Shown here in pieces: positions 6,973 to 15,374 of a stretch of 24,860 nucleotides of DNA. The position numbers and the translations under genes are program-made. Positions within the stretch are counted from its first letter, which is position 1. Each line of letters opens with the position of its first letter. Source of the stretch: Leptolinea sp. UBA5366 (GTDB lineage: Bacteria > Chloroflexota > Anaerolineae > Anaerolineales > Anaerolineaceae); contig DHPK01000016.1 in assembly GCA_002407845.1 (NCBI GenBank), forward strand, positions 23,675 through 48,534, written 5' to 3'. The notes beneath the pieces are model-generated. The model saw only the letters and a list, made by a program, of their open reading frames with translations. It did no database searches and was not told the origin of the DNA.

Positions 6973-7027
6973 GAATCAGATTTCAAACATTCTGACTGCG
7001 AATTTCGTCAGAAAATTAGGAGAAAAA

Positions 7028-7216
7028 ATGAAAGCAACTGTAGATCAATCAACTTGCATCGGCTGCGGACTTTGTGCCGACATCTGCCCAGAAGTTTTCC
7101 ACATGACTGACGACAATGTCGCCGAAGCGATTGACGCGGAAATTCCCGCAAAACATGAGAATTCGGCTTCAGAGGCTGCCGATAGCTGCCTGGTTGGCGC
7201 AATTACGATCGAATAA
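7028..7216 (+). CDS. Small 4Fe-4S ferredoxin
   Basis: A 62-residue ferredoxin of the single-cluster type: CIGCGLCADICP near the N-terminus supplies three cysteines plus CP, and a lone Cys in SCLVGAITIE near the C-terminus is the fourth ligand. The length (about 60 residues) and acidic composition are standard for this class. It is a soluble low-potential electron carrier for anaerobic metabolism. AGGAG lies a few bases before the ATG. It follows the larger ferredoxin gene by 55 bases on the same strand and is probably co-transcribed. The partner enzymes are not in the window. Confidence 0.93.
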   Translation: MKATVDQSTCIGCGLCADICPEVFHMTDDNVAEAIDAEIPAKHENSASEAADSCLVGAITIE

Positions 7217-7235
7217 CATTTACGAAACCTGATAA

Positions 7236-7275
7236 AAGAAAAAGAGTCTGCACGATGATTGCTCGTGCAGACTCT
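7236..7275 (-). terminator. Rho-independent terminator after the first degV gene
   Basis: A perfect 13-bp stem (AGAGTCTGCACGA at 7243-7255 with its complement at 7263-7275) and a 7-base loop, followed on the minus strand by TTTTTCTTTT. It lies 21 bases past the stop of the degV gene ending at 7296. On the plus strand it has no T-run but may still slow readthrough from the ferredoxin genes. Confidence 0.9.
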
Positions 7276-7295
7276 AATATTTAAGCAAATAAAGC

Positions 7296-8138
7296 TTATT
7301 TTCTGAAATACATTAGTCCAAACGCATTGGGTCCGGCATGGCAAGAAATCGCACATCCGGCATCAATTGCGAGGATTTCCATAAATGGCACGATGGAACG
7401 GATGCTTTCTTTCGCGCTCTCAATAATGCTTTTATCAAAAAGCGTATTGGCGATGACCAAACGTTTGAGATCAATGTCAGTTCTGCCGCTCAGTTTGTCT
7501 TTGATGTAGGATTGGATGACAGAAGCCAGTTTTCCACGGTATTTTTTCCCTACTTTCAGCTTTCCTTCAATCACGTCAACACAGGGTTTCAGTTTTAACA
7601 CCTCAGCGCCCATCGCCGCAACTGCGCTGATTCGGCCGCCCCTTCTGACGTAAGAGATGGTATCAAGGACACAGCTGGTCTCGATGTTTTCTTTTGATTC
7701 ATTCAGCTTCTTTACGATTTCGTCAGCGCCTAATCCTTCTGCTAACAGATCCGCCGCATGCATGACGAGCAATGCTGTCCCGCCTGAAACATTCTTTGAA
7801 TCAATCACATGAACGTTTGGGATGTTCTGTGATGCGAGCAGTGCATTTTGATAACTGACTGAAACTTCACTCGAAGTGCAGATTTGGATAATCTCATATC
7901 CTTCCTGATGCAGCTGATTGAAAAGCTGGCTGTAATCATATTCGGATACGCCCGACGTCGTAGCAGTTTTATTCAATCTTTCAACTGTGTCAAACATTTC
8001 AAACGGTCCGATTTCCAAAACATCTTTATACGTTTTTCCATCGATGATGACATTCAGCGGTGAAGTTTTCACATTGATATTTTCGAGAATTTCTGCTGGC
8101 AGATCACAGGCGCTGTCTGTGGTGATTAGAATTTTCAT
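7296..8138 (-). CDS. DegV family fatty-acid-binding protein (first copy)
   Basis: A 280-residue DegV/FakB-type protein. The family binds fatty acids and in Firmicutes presents them to the kinase FakA for phosphorylation; FakA is not in this window. Landmarks are TTDSACDLP (6-14), the hydroxyl-bearing TTSGVSEYDY segment near 70, SSEVSVSYQNA, VIDSKNVSGG, SYVRRGGRIS, and SCHAGPNA near the end. The start is ATG 8138, 12 bases after GGAGG; the reading frame extends to 8201 but the family begins at this Met. It is one of three tandem paralogues, and it has its own hairpin terminator, which suggests independent expression. Confidence 0.92.
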   Translation of the reverse strand: MKILITTDSACDLPAEILENINVKTSPLNVIIDGKTYKDVLEIGPFEMFDTVERLNKTATTSGVSEYDYSQLFNQLHQEGYEIIQICTSSEVSVSYQNALLASQNIPNVHVIDSKNVSGGTALLVMHAADLLAEGLGADEIVKKLNESKENIETSCVLDTISYVRRGGRISAVAAMGAEVLKLKPCVDVIEGKLKVGKKYRGKLASVIQSYIKDKLSGRTDIDLKRLVIANTLFDKSIIESAKESIRSIVPFMEILAIDAGCAISCHAGPNAFGLMYFRK

Positions 8139-8221
8139 GTTTTTTTGTTTCCTCCATCTTGATTTATGTTTGAGTTTAACTGCCATAAATAACAAGCTCA
8201 CAAAATCATGACAGATTAAAC

Positions 8222-8259
8222 AAAAAGAGCCTCTGCAGGATCTGCCGCAAGAGGTTCTT
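8222..8259 (-). terminator. Rho-independent terminator after the second degV gene
   Basis: On the minus strand an imperfect hairpin, roughly AGAACCTCTTGCGGCAG paired with CTGCAGAGGCTCT, runs straight into TTTTTG. It starts 19 bases past the stop at 8278 and separates this gene from the next degV copy. Confidence 0.8.
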
Positions 8260-8277
8260 ATAAGGGGTCAATTCATT

Positions 8278-9123
8278 TTATGCTTTGCGCATAAAAAGAA
8301 TTCCCAACACCTTTGGACCCGCATGGCATGAAATCACACAGCCAGCATCTGTCACATAGACTTCCTCGAATGGCATGAGCGATTTGACCGATTCTGCAAT
8401 TTGATCTGGCACTGAACGATCAGGGAAGGTATGAGTGATGAATACCCGTTTCAAGTCGATATCATCCCGGTTAGTGAGCCGGTCAATTACATATTCCGGC
8501 AGAACATTTTCGATCTTGCCGCGATATTTTTTGGCTGCTCCAAGTTTGCCATCCTTGACTTCCAAACTTGGTTTTATTTTTAATATTCCGCCTCCAAAAG
8601 CAGTCATGCTGCTGACCCGTCCGCCGCGGCGAAGGTAATCAAAAGTGTCAATAACAAATCCTGTTTCCACCAATGGAACCGCTGCAATCAGCCTCTGCTG
8701 AACCTCCACTGCAGGCAATCCGGTTGCAACCAGTTCAGTAGCCCGGATTGCCAGAAGTCCGGTGCCAGTGGATACATTTCGCGAATCAACAATATATACG
8801 TTTGGAATCTTTTTAGCTGCGCTGACAGCATTTTGGTAACTGGCGGACATCTCGTCAGAAATGCAAATATGAACGACTTCTTTTCCCTGGGCAGTGAAAC
8901 TAGAGAAAAATTCAATGTAATCATGCTCTGAAACAGCAGAGGTTGAGGCTTTAAGCCCTTCCTTTTCAACAGCTTCAAACAACTGCGGCGTCTGGATTTC
9001 AATCAAGTCCTTATATGCTTTTTCTCCTAAGATGACATATAAAGGTACGATCCGGATGCTAAACTTCTCCAATAGATCAGGAGATAGATCACAAATACTG
9101 TCTGCTGTAATTTGAATATTCAT
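8278..9123 (-). CDS. DegV family fatty-acid-binding protein (second copy)
   Basis: A 281-residue paralogue of its two neighbours, alignable end to end by eye: TADSICDLSP (6-15), ASTSAVSEHDY near 70, DEMSASYQNA, VDSRNVSTGTGLLA, DTFDYLRRGGRVSS and SCHAGPKVLGI at the end. The same fold and a fatty-acid-binding role are expected. It differs from the others in the first pocket segment (ASTS against ATTS) and in FDYLRRGG, so ligand preference may differ. ATG 9123 has GAAGGAG 6 bases upstream; an in-frame ATG 15 bases earlier has no site. Confidence 0.92.
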   Translation of the reverse strand: MNIQITADSICDLSPDLLEKFSIRIVPLYVILGEKAYKDLIEIQTPQLFEAVEKEGLKASTSAVSEHDYIEFFSSFTAQGKEVVHICISDEMSASYQNAVSAAKKIPNVYIVDSRNVSTGTGLLAIRATELVATGLPAVEVQQRLIAAVPLVETGFVIDTFDYLRRGGRVSSMTAFGGGILKIKPSLEVKDGKLGAAKKYRGKIENVLPEYVIDRLTNRDDIDLKRVFITHTFPDRSVPDQIAESVKSLMPFEEVYVTDAGCVISCHAGPKVLGILFMRKA

Positions 9124-9224
9124 ACAAAACTCCTTCAAAATAACAGAAATTTATTTAATGGCAGGTTGTTGGTATGAATTATTTTAAATAGAAAAACAGG
9201 AAAATAAAAGAAGGAAATGCGATT

Positions 9225-10076
9225 TTATGATTTTCGCATGAAGATCACGCCAAGAGCGTTTGGACCTGCATGGCAGGAGATGGCGCAACCAACGTCAGCG
9301 ACAAGAACTTCTTCAAAAGGCTGGAGCGATTTGACCAGATCAATGATCGGTTTGATTAAGGTTTTATCCAGCAAGCTGTTGGCGATAAAAACTCTTTTCA
9401 GATCAATATCAGTCCGATCTGCCAGCCGATCGCGGACATAGCGCATGAGAACATGTTCTAATTTTCCTCGGTACTTCTTTCCAAGGCTCAATTTGCCGTT
9501 TCGCAGTTCTACACAAGGTTTCAGGTTCAGTAATTCGACGCCTTTGGCAGCCATGGAGATGATGCGCCCGCCTTTCAGCACATAAGATAATGTGTCGAGA
9601 ATGCAGCTCATCTCAATTCGGCTGGTCGCGCTTAACAATTCGCTGTAAATTTCTTTTGCATTTTTCCCGAGCGCTGCGAGATCGGCTGCGTAAAGCGCTA
9701 AGAGAGCGACGCCGGAAGTGGCATTGCGCGAATCCACAACCCAAACATCCCCAACTCTTTTTCCAGCATTAACAGCGTTCTGATAACAGACAGACGCTGA
9801 ACTGGTTGTGCTGACATGAACCACATCCATGCCTTCTTCGTGCAATTTGGAAAAAGATTCATAATAATCATGTTCTGAAGGCGCGGAAGTCGTGGCTGAA
9901 ATTTTTTCTTTTTCAACCATCTCAAACATTTGATAGGGTGTAATATCGATCACATCATAATATGACTGATTTCCAGCAATCACATAAACTGGGATGTTGT
10001 TAATGCCGCGCGTCTCCAAGACGTCTGCCGGAATATCGGCGCCACTTTCAACTGATATTTTCACTTTCTTATCCAT
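9225..10076 (-). CDS. DegV family fatty-acid-binding protein (third copy)
   Basis: A 283-residue DegV protein, first of the tandem series in the direction of transcription. It departs from the usual TDS motif with SVESGADIP (8-16), keeps ATTSAPSEHDYYESF near 70, TSSASVCYQNA, VDSRNATSG, SYVLKGGRIIS (a Leu-Lys where the others have Arg-Arg) and SCHAGPNALG. ATG 10076 has AAGGA 6 bases upstream, and an extended -10 promoter lies about 38 bases before it. No strong terminator follows; only a weak 6-bp hairpin overlaps its stop, so transcription may continue into the second copy. Confidence 0.92.
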   Translation of the reverse strand: MDKKVKISVESGADIPADVLETRGINNIPVYVIAGNQSYYDVIDITPYQMFEMVEKEKISATTSAPSEHDYYESFSKLHEEGMDVVHVSTTSSASVCYQNAVNAGKRVGDVWVVDSRNATSGVALLALYAADLAALGKNAKEIYSELLSATSRIEMSCILDTLSYVLKGGRIISMAAKGVELLNLKPCVELRNGKLSLGKKYRGKLEHVLMRYVRDRLADRTDIDLKRVFIANSLLDKTLIKPIIDLVKSLQPFEEVLVADVGCAISCHAGPNALGVIFMRKS

Positions 10077-10113
10077 GGCAGTCCTTACGGTGTTCTAATA
10101 ATTAAGATATTTC

Positions 10114-10122
10114 ATTATATCA
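10114..10122 (-). promoter_or_regulatory. Extended -10 promoter before the degV series
   Basis: Minus strand TGATATAAT: TG-N-TATAAT, a perfect extended -10, about 37 bases upstream of the third degV copy's ATG. There is no good -35, which is normal for the extended class. Confidence 0.6.
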
Positions 10123-10237
10123 ATTTTACAAATAAATTTTAAATATTAATAAATTATTAAGGGGGGAAGTTCGCAGCTTTCCAACTGAAAGATTATCTAC
10201 AGATGTTTGTCGAGCACAGGAAGTCCTATGTAAAGAA

Positions 10238-10918
10238 TTAATTTCTCAGCCGGGAACGATCAACCCCCTTCTTTGCTGCAATCAGGAGAATGACTGACAG
10301 AATAAATGCCAAAACAGCAGCATACAGGAATGCATCAGACCATAATTTCAGCGGGAAAAGACGGATCAGCGTGTCATTTTCATAAAACAGCCATGAGCCG
10401 TCACTGAAAAACAGACGATGAAACTGATCAAAAAGCGTGTCGAACATGCCGACTGCTGCAACAAGCAGCAGAACGAGCAAGCCGATCGATAAGAGACTTC
10501 CCAGCATCACTGACCGCAGCAGCAGCCACAATCGGTAAGGAACGTGCCAGGCAGTCAGCAGACTGATCAGATAGATCACAGCGATGCAGAGCCATATCGT
10601 CTTTGCCAGCTGGAAAACTTTCTGCACGTCGACCATATGTCCAACTTCACTTTCTTTATAAATGGGTGTCTGGCTGCCACCCTGAAGCTGGCGCAAAGTC
10701 TCAGCAGGCTGGTTTTGAATCACAAAAAGTACTGACTGAGTCCCAAACGAGAGGCGTTCATCCTGTGAGAAGCCGAACCGATCTGCTGGAAAATCCGGCT
10801 TTTGATATTCAAAACTGAGAAACCAAGGTTGAAAAAGAATCAACACAACCAGCATCAGAATGAAAAAGGGGATGGTGATGCCGACCAATCCATAGAGCGT
10901 GCGATAAATCTTCTGCAT
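10238..10918 (-). CDS. DUF1461/TIGR01906 family integral membrane protein
   Basis: A 226-residue membrane protein of unknown function. It has an N-terminal hydrophobic segment (about 10-32), an extracytoplasmic stretch of about 65 residues containing EVGHMVDVQKVF, and then three or four further membrane segments. HMxDV followed later by FFSDGSWLFYENDTLIRLFPLKLW is the hallmark of the TIGR01906 family, found in Firmicutes and Chloroflexota. Its start overlaps the stop of the spermidine-synthase-like gene by one base (TAATG), so the two are translationally coupled. Nothing in the sequence shows a catalytic function. Confidence 0.85.
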   Translation of the reverse strand: MQKIYRTLYGLVGITIPFFILMLVVLILFQPWFLSFEYQKPDFPADRFGFSQDERLSFGTQSVLFVIQNQPAETLRQLQGGSQTPIYKESEVGHMVDVQKVFQLAKTIWLCIAVIYLISLLTAWHVPYRLWLLLRSVMLGSLLSIGLLVLLLVAAVGMFDTLFDQFHRLFFSDGSWLFYENDTLIRLFPLKLWSDAFLYAAVLAFILSVILLIAAKKGVDRSRLRN

Positions 10919-12480
10919 TAATTTTCTTCCTTTTTATCCTGACTGAAAAACGCACCAAAAATGGTCTGATTTGTCATTATCTCAACCGGAGCGGAGTCAT
11001 CCGTGAAAATCATTGCGCTATCTGTTTCAACTGGTTTGTGATTGCCAAGCGCTGCAGATAATGTTTCCAACAGCAATATTGGCGTTTCAGAATCCGAACT
11101 GAGCTGCTCATAGTTGCAGCGCAGGTTGTCAAGCGAGTTCCTGGTATTCTGCGCAAAGAGAATTGAATTGTAGGCATTCGGAATATCGACAACCATCATT
11201 TCAGGAAAAACTTGGGAGACCGTCGCGGTAATGGCATTCAAGAGGCGCCGATCATTCTCAGAACGCCCTATGTTCATCATAAGCACTCCGTCAGGTTTCA
11301 GGCGCCTGGCAGCGATTTTAAAGAACTCAACCGTGCTCATATTTGCAGCGATATAAGGAGGGTGATAAGCATCGACCATGATCACGTCATAAAGCTTGCT
11401 GCTGTTCTGAAGACCGATCCTGCCATCAATATGCCGGACCGTGTAATTTTCAGTTGGCAGATCAAAATAAGCCGCTGCGGCAGATGTTATTTCCGGGTCG
11501 ATTTCAAACCCGTCTACTTGAATATTAGGAAATACTTTCAGCAACTGTCTGACTGATGTGCCGCCGGCAGCTCCTAAGACTGCCCCATGTTCAATCTCGG
11601 CAGGACTGACCGGACACCTTGAAAGGAATGGTGCGGTCAAGATTTGCTCCCAGGGACCATAATAATTATCAACGTCAGCCTTATAAATGCTTTGGATCGC
11701 CTGTCCGTCATTCAATTTCAGCATAGTGAAACCAGAATCCTGCATCACTTCAATGTAGTTATATGCGGATTCTTTTTCGTATAGTTGACCATTAGAAGAT
11801 TTGATCGATTTTGGAAAAAATAAGTAAAGAAGCAGCGGTAAGAGTAAAATCAGAAACAAAAGAAAACCAAAGCTTTTATTCTCAAAAAACAATCCAATTC
11901 CAGCAGTTAGTATCAGGATGAAGCCAATTAGAAAAAAAGAGCGGTTTGACCCGAATTGCGGAATCAGAAAAAAAACTGGCAGGAACGTTCCGAAAAAAGA
12001 ACCAATCGTAGAAAGTGCCAGGATTTTTCCGCTTTCATTGTTGTCATTGCTGGCTTCACTTCCCGGATCCTTTTTTGATAGGCTCAAAGCAAGAGGTGTG
12101 ATCATTCCAAGGTTGGTCATCGGGATAAAAAGAAGCAGTAATATCAGGATAAAAAACAGCAGAATTGAACTAAATTGCAACTGATCCATTGCTTTCGAGC
12201 TCAAGTTTAGCAATGGGCGGGCGGCGACCGGAATCAGGCTGCAGGAGATGCCGGCAATCAGGATAATTAGAAACAGTGTTTTATTATCTTTAAAACGAGA
12301 GGAGACCTTTCCGCCTAACCAATTGCCCGCAGCTAAGAACAGAAGGATCGAACCGATGATGCCAGCCCAAACCAGGTTTGCTGCACTGAACACATTCCCG
12401 ATCATCCGCGAGGCGGTCATTTCGATTGCCATCGTCGCCATGCCGCATATAAAAACCGAGAGTTTCAGGAAATGCTTCAT
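10918..12480 (-). CDS. Membrane-fused spermidine-synthase-like protein
   Basis: A 520-residue fusion: about seven hydrophobic segments (residues 1-220) followed by a SAM-dependent spermidine-synthase-type fold. The soluble half shows GAVLGAAGGTS (the GxGGG-like SAM loop), FEIDPEI (acidic end of strand 2), HIDGR and VDAYHPPY. True spermidine synthases carry two Asp residues in D-S-S-D-P; here the segment is DAYHPP, so aminopropyl transfer is doubtful and the substrate is unknown. Proteins of this fused type are commonly annotated as fused MFS/spermidine synthase. No Shine-Dalgarno is visible; a TAAAAT lies 6 bases before the ATG, suggesting a leaderless message. The DUF1461 gene follows with a 1-base overlap. 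Confidence 0.85.
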   Translation of the reverse strand: MKHFLKLSVFICGMATMAIEMTASRMIGNVFSAANLVWAGIIGSILLFLAAGNWLGGKVSSRFKDNKTLFLIILIAGISCSLIPVAARPLLNLSSKAMDQLQFSSILLFFILILLLLFIPMTNLGMITPLALSLSKKDPGSEASNDNNESGKILALSTIGSFFGTFLPVFFLIPQFGSNRSFFLIGFILILTAGIGLFFENKSFGFLLFLILLLPLLLYLFFPKSIKSSNGQLYEKESAYNYIEVMQDSGFTMLKLNDGQAIQSIYKADVDNYYGPWEQILTAPFLSRCPVSPAEIEHGAVLGAAGGTSVRQLLKVFPNIQVDGFEIDPEITSAAAAYFDLPTENYTVRHIDGRIGLQNSSKLYDVIMVDAYHPPYIAANMSTVEFFKIAARRLKPDGVLMMNIGRSENDRRLLNAITATVSQVFPEMMVVDIPNAYNSILFAQNTRNSLDNLRCNYEQLSSDSETPILLLETLSAALGNHKPVETDSAMIFTDDSAPVEIMTNQTIFGAFFSQDKKEEN

Positions 12481-12486
12481 CTCTGT

Positions 12487-12492
12487 ATTTTA
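12487..12492 (-). promoter_or_regulatory. Possible leaderless -10 for the spermidine-synthase-like gene
   Basis: Minus strand TAAAAT exactly 6 bases before the ATG at 12480, the same spacing as at the polymerase cassette and the transglycosylase. No convincing -35 is seen, and no ribosome binding site. Confidence 0.35.
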
Positions 12493-12581
12493 CCTGTGTT
12501 CGCATTAGAATAAAGAACGTAGCACGCAGCCTGATTAAAAACCAAGCCGAAAGAATTGAATCCAACCGTTCAGGAGACCTG

Positions 12582-14126
12582 ATGAAAATCGTAACAATCA
12601 ACCAGATGAGACAAATTGAAAAAGAGGGATTTGAAGCCGGTATCACCTATGAAGAAATGATTCAAACTGTCGGGTTGAAAATCGCTGACATTCTTGAGCG
12701 GGATTACTGTCAGCCCGGGAACGCTGTTTTAGGGTTGATTGGCAAAGGGAACAATGGAAACGACTGTCTGGCTGCATTGACAGAATTGTCAAAACGCGGG
12801 CAACGGACAATGGCATTTTTGTTCGCAAACCGTTCAGCAGATGACTCTTATTTAACCCAATATTTGGCGCAAGGCGGGACGGTTGAATCGCTTGTACAAG
12901 ATTCAGCTGCGCAGACATTAGACAAAGTCCTGGATGACTGTGCGGCAGTGCTGGATGGGGTTTATGGCATCGGTTTTCACCTTCCGCTTGATCCGGCAAT
13001 AAAAACTATTTTTGGGATGATCAATCAACGGAGTCGTTCAGTTCCGTTGATCGCTCTCGATTGTCCATCCGGGATGGATTGTGATTCCGGAAAAGCTGAC
13101 GGGAATTGCCTGAAAGCGGATCTGACGATTTATATTGAAGCAATAAAAATTGGACAAGTGAAGCTTCCTGCTTACCTGAATTGCGGGACATTGACAGGCA
13201 TCAGCCTCGACCTGCCAAAAGGATTGGCAGTGTATTCTGAAATTCAGCGCTCAATTCTAGAACTAAAAATAATGCGGGAAACATTGCCTGAACGATCAGA
13301 TACCGGGCACAAGGGATCATTCGGCGCGGTAACGATCATCGGCGGATCTGAAAACTATATCGGGGCAGCGCGAATGGCTGGGATTGCTGCATTCAGGTCC
13401 GGCTGTGGTTTTGTCAACATGATTGTGCCTGAGATCGTGCGCAATCTCAACGCTGGCGGTTTTTCTCAGGCAGTCTGGTTTCCCCAAGATTTTTCAAACC
13501 CAGCTGGAATTGAGCAATGTGTTGCTGATCTGCAAAATTGCATGGAGAGAAAAGGCAGTTTCTTGATTGGTCCGGGGTTGGGGCAGTCCTGGGTCTTAGA
13601 CAATTTGCTGAAGCAAATCCTGCAAACCCATAAGTCCTCTATCAAGCCTGTGATTTTTGACGCGGACGCATTGAATTATCTTTCCCGATTTCCTGAATGG
13701 CTGACTTCGTTGCCCGACAACACGATTCTGACACCTCATTCAGGTGAAATGGCACGGCTCTGTGATGTTTCGATCGATGAAATTGAAGCAAATCGCTTCA
13801 AATATGCTGAAGAAAAAGCAGAAAATTGGCAGGTGGTCGTTGTTTTGAAAGGACCCTTAACGATAATCGCTGCGCCGACGGGAGAGTCCGCTGTCATGCC
13901 TTATGCCAGCTCAGCGCTGGCGAAAGCCGGCAGCGGGGATATGCTGGCTGGTCTGATTGCTGGATTTGCAGCGCAAGGCGCATCGCCGTTCGACGCTGCC
14001 TGTTTGGGAGTCTGGGTTCATGCAAATGCTGCCAGAATCGCCGTGGAGCGTCTAGGGCAGACCTACTCGCTGATGGCAGACGATCTGATCGAGGCTATCT
14101 CTGATGCAATTCGCGAAATTTGCTGA
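12582..14126 (+). CDS. nnr: Bifunctional NAD(P)H-hydrate epimerase / ADP-dependent NAD(P)H-hydrate dehydratase
   Basis: A 514-residue two-domain repair enzyme. The N-terminal YjeF-N domain (about 1-215) interconverts the R and S forms of damaged, hydrated NAD(P)H; it shows GKGNNGNDC (54-62) and DCPSGMDCDSG. The C-terminal ribokinase-like domain (about 230-514) dehydrates the S form using ADP: HKGSFGAVTIIGG, FLIGPGLG, FDADALN, LTPHSGEMARL, and AGSGD (449-453) with the catalytic Asp453 are all present. The length is standard for the bacterial fusion. The start has AGGAG close upstream. First gene of a plus-strand cluster with tdk, hpt and a tRNA nucleotidyltransferase. Confidence 0.95.
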   Translation: MKIVTINQMRQIEKEGFEAGITYEEMIQTVGLKIADILERDYCQPGNAVLGLIGKGNNGNDCLAALTELSKRGQRTMAFLFANRSADDSYLTQYLAQGGTVESLVQDSAAQTLDKVLDDCAAVLDGVYGIGFHLPLDPAIKTIFGMINQRSRSVPLIALDCPSGMDCDSGKADGNCLKADLTIYIEAIKIGQVKLPAYLNCGTLTGISLDLPKGLAVYSEIQRSILELKIMRETLPERSDTGHKGSFGAVTIIGGSENYIGAARMAGIAAFRSGCGFVNMIVPEIVRNLNAGGFSQAVWFPQDFSNPAGIEQCVADLQNCMERKGSFLIGPGLGQSWVLDNLLKQILQTHKSSIKPVIFDADALNYLSRFPEWLTSLPDNTILTPHSGEMARLCDVSIDEIEANRFKYAEEKAENWQVVVVLKGPLTIIAAPTGESAVMPYASSALAKAGSGDMLAGLIAGFAAQGASPFDAACLGVWVHANAARIAVERLGQTYSLMADDLIEAISDAIREIC

Positions 14127-14212
14127 AGGATTGTCTTGTTGGGAAAAATTGCCGGTATAATTGGAATTCAGACGAATCTGCCACATAAATAATTGGAATC
14201 CAGGAGATATGA

Positions 14213-14791
14213 ATGTCAAGCAAATCACCTGCTGCAATTGAAGTTATTTGCGGTTCAATGTTTTGCGGGAAAACTGAAGAGCTGATTCGGCGGATGCGCC
14301 GCTCAATCATCGCCCGGAATAAAGTTCAAGTTTTTAAGCCAATCATCGATAATCGCTATGTTGTTGAACGGGTCCATTCCCATGCCGGGATCGAAATTGA
14401 CGCTATTCCAATTGCCGAAATTTCGGAAGTTTATAATTATCTTGACCCCGAGACGAGCGTTGTCGGAATTGATGAAGCGCAATTCTTTGATGAGCGAATA
14501 TTAAAGATTGTTGATGATCTGAGTGCAAAAGGAATTCGCGTAATTTTGGCAGGATTGGACATGGATTTTCGCGGCGAACCGTTTGGAATGATGCCGATTT
14601 TGATGACTAAAGCTGAGAAATTAGACAAGCTTTCAGCAATTTGTATGGTTTGCGGGGAACCTGCGACCAGGACACAACGTATTGTTAATGGAAAACCCGC
14701 TAATTATCACGATCCAATCGTAATCGTAGGGGCATCGGAAATGTACGAAGCTCGCTGCCGGAGGCATCATGAAGTACCAGGCAAGGATTGA
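14213..14791 (+). CDS. tdk: Thymidine kinase
   Basis: A 192-residue type II thymidine kinase, which phosphorylates thymidine with ATP in pyrimidine salvage. It has the P-loop GSMFCGKT (14-21), IDEAQFFD (86-93) with catalytic Glu88, and the zinc-ribbon cysteines CMVC near 145 and C in EARCRRHH near 182, the lasso-domain ligands of this family. Full length. AGGAG sits 6 bases before the ATG. Its 3' end overlaps the hpt start by 23 bases, indicating coupled translation of two nucleotide-salvage enzymes. Confidence 0.96.
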   Translation: MSSKSPAAIEVICGSMFCGKTEELIRRMRRSIIARNKVQVFKPIIDNRYVVERVHSHAGIEIDAIPIAEISEVYNYLDPETSVVGIDEAQFFDERILKIVDDLSAKGIRVILAGLDMDFRGEPFGMMPILMTKAEKLDKLSAICMVCGEPATRTQRIVNGKPANYHDPIVIVGASEMYEARCRRHHEVPGKD

Positions 14792-15374
14792 CAATAAAAC
14801 GATTTTCACCTATGAGGACGTTCTGGGTGAGGTTTTGATCGACCAGGCAACGCTGGAAAAAAGAATCAGCGAGCTTGGGACGCAAATCTCAAATGATTTT
14901 GCGGGGGATGACGTTGTGTTTGTCTGCATCCTGCGCGGTGGCGTTGTCTTCATGATCGACCTGATGCGGCATGTGACAGTTCCCAATCAGATCGAGTTCA
15001 TGGCTGTTTCATCCTATGGCGCTGGCAGCCGAGAATCGCATGGCGAAGTTCGGATTACCTATGATCTCAACACCAGTATTGAAGGGCGAAACGTGATTAT
15101 CGTCGAAGACATTATTGACAGCGGACACACTCTGAACGCGGTCATTCAGGTGTTGTCAACCAGACGACCAAAAAGCTTGTGTGTCTGTACGCTTCTGGAT
15201 AAATATGAACGGCGCGAGGTTGAAATTCCAATCCGATACTGCGGATTTTCAATCCCGAATAAGTTTGTTTATGGTTACGGGCTTGACCTGGATGAATATT
15301 TCAGGAACTTGCCATTTATCGGCGTTGTCGATTTACATAAACTGGAGCAGGTGAAGAAAGAAAGCGCATCGTGA
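14769..15374 (+). CDS. hpt: Hypoxanthine phosphoribosyltransferase
   Basis: A 201-residue purine salvage enzyme that converts hypoxanthine (and usually guanine) with PRPP to the nucleotide. The PRPP-binding motif VIIVEDIIDSGHTL (109-122) is intact, and CILRGGVVFMIDL (53-65) is the conserved loop I region. It is about 20 residues longer at the N-terminus than typical bacterial Hpt; GGAGG stands 5 bases before the ATG at 14769 within the tdk coding region, supporting this start. The downstream gene begins at GTG overlapping this stop by 4 bases. Confidence 0.95.
   Translation: MKYQARIDNKTIFTYEDVLGEVLIDQATLEKRISELGTQISNDFAGDDVVFVCILRGGVVFMIDLMRHVTVPNQIEFMAVSSYGAGSRESHGEVRITYDLNTSIEGRNVIIVEDIIDSGHTLNAVIQVLSTRRPKSLCVCTLLDKYERREVEIPIRYCGFSIPNKFVYGYGLDLDEYFRNLPFIGVVDLHKLEQVKKESAS

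Noticed and set aside
9203..9240. Hairpin at the third degV stop as a terminator
   Set aside because: Only a 6-bp stem with a long AT loop and a broken T-run; too weak to call.
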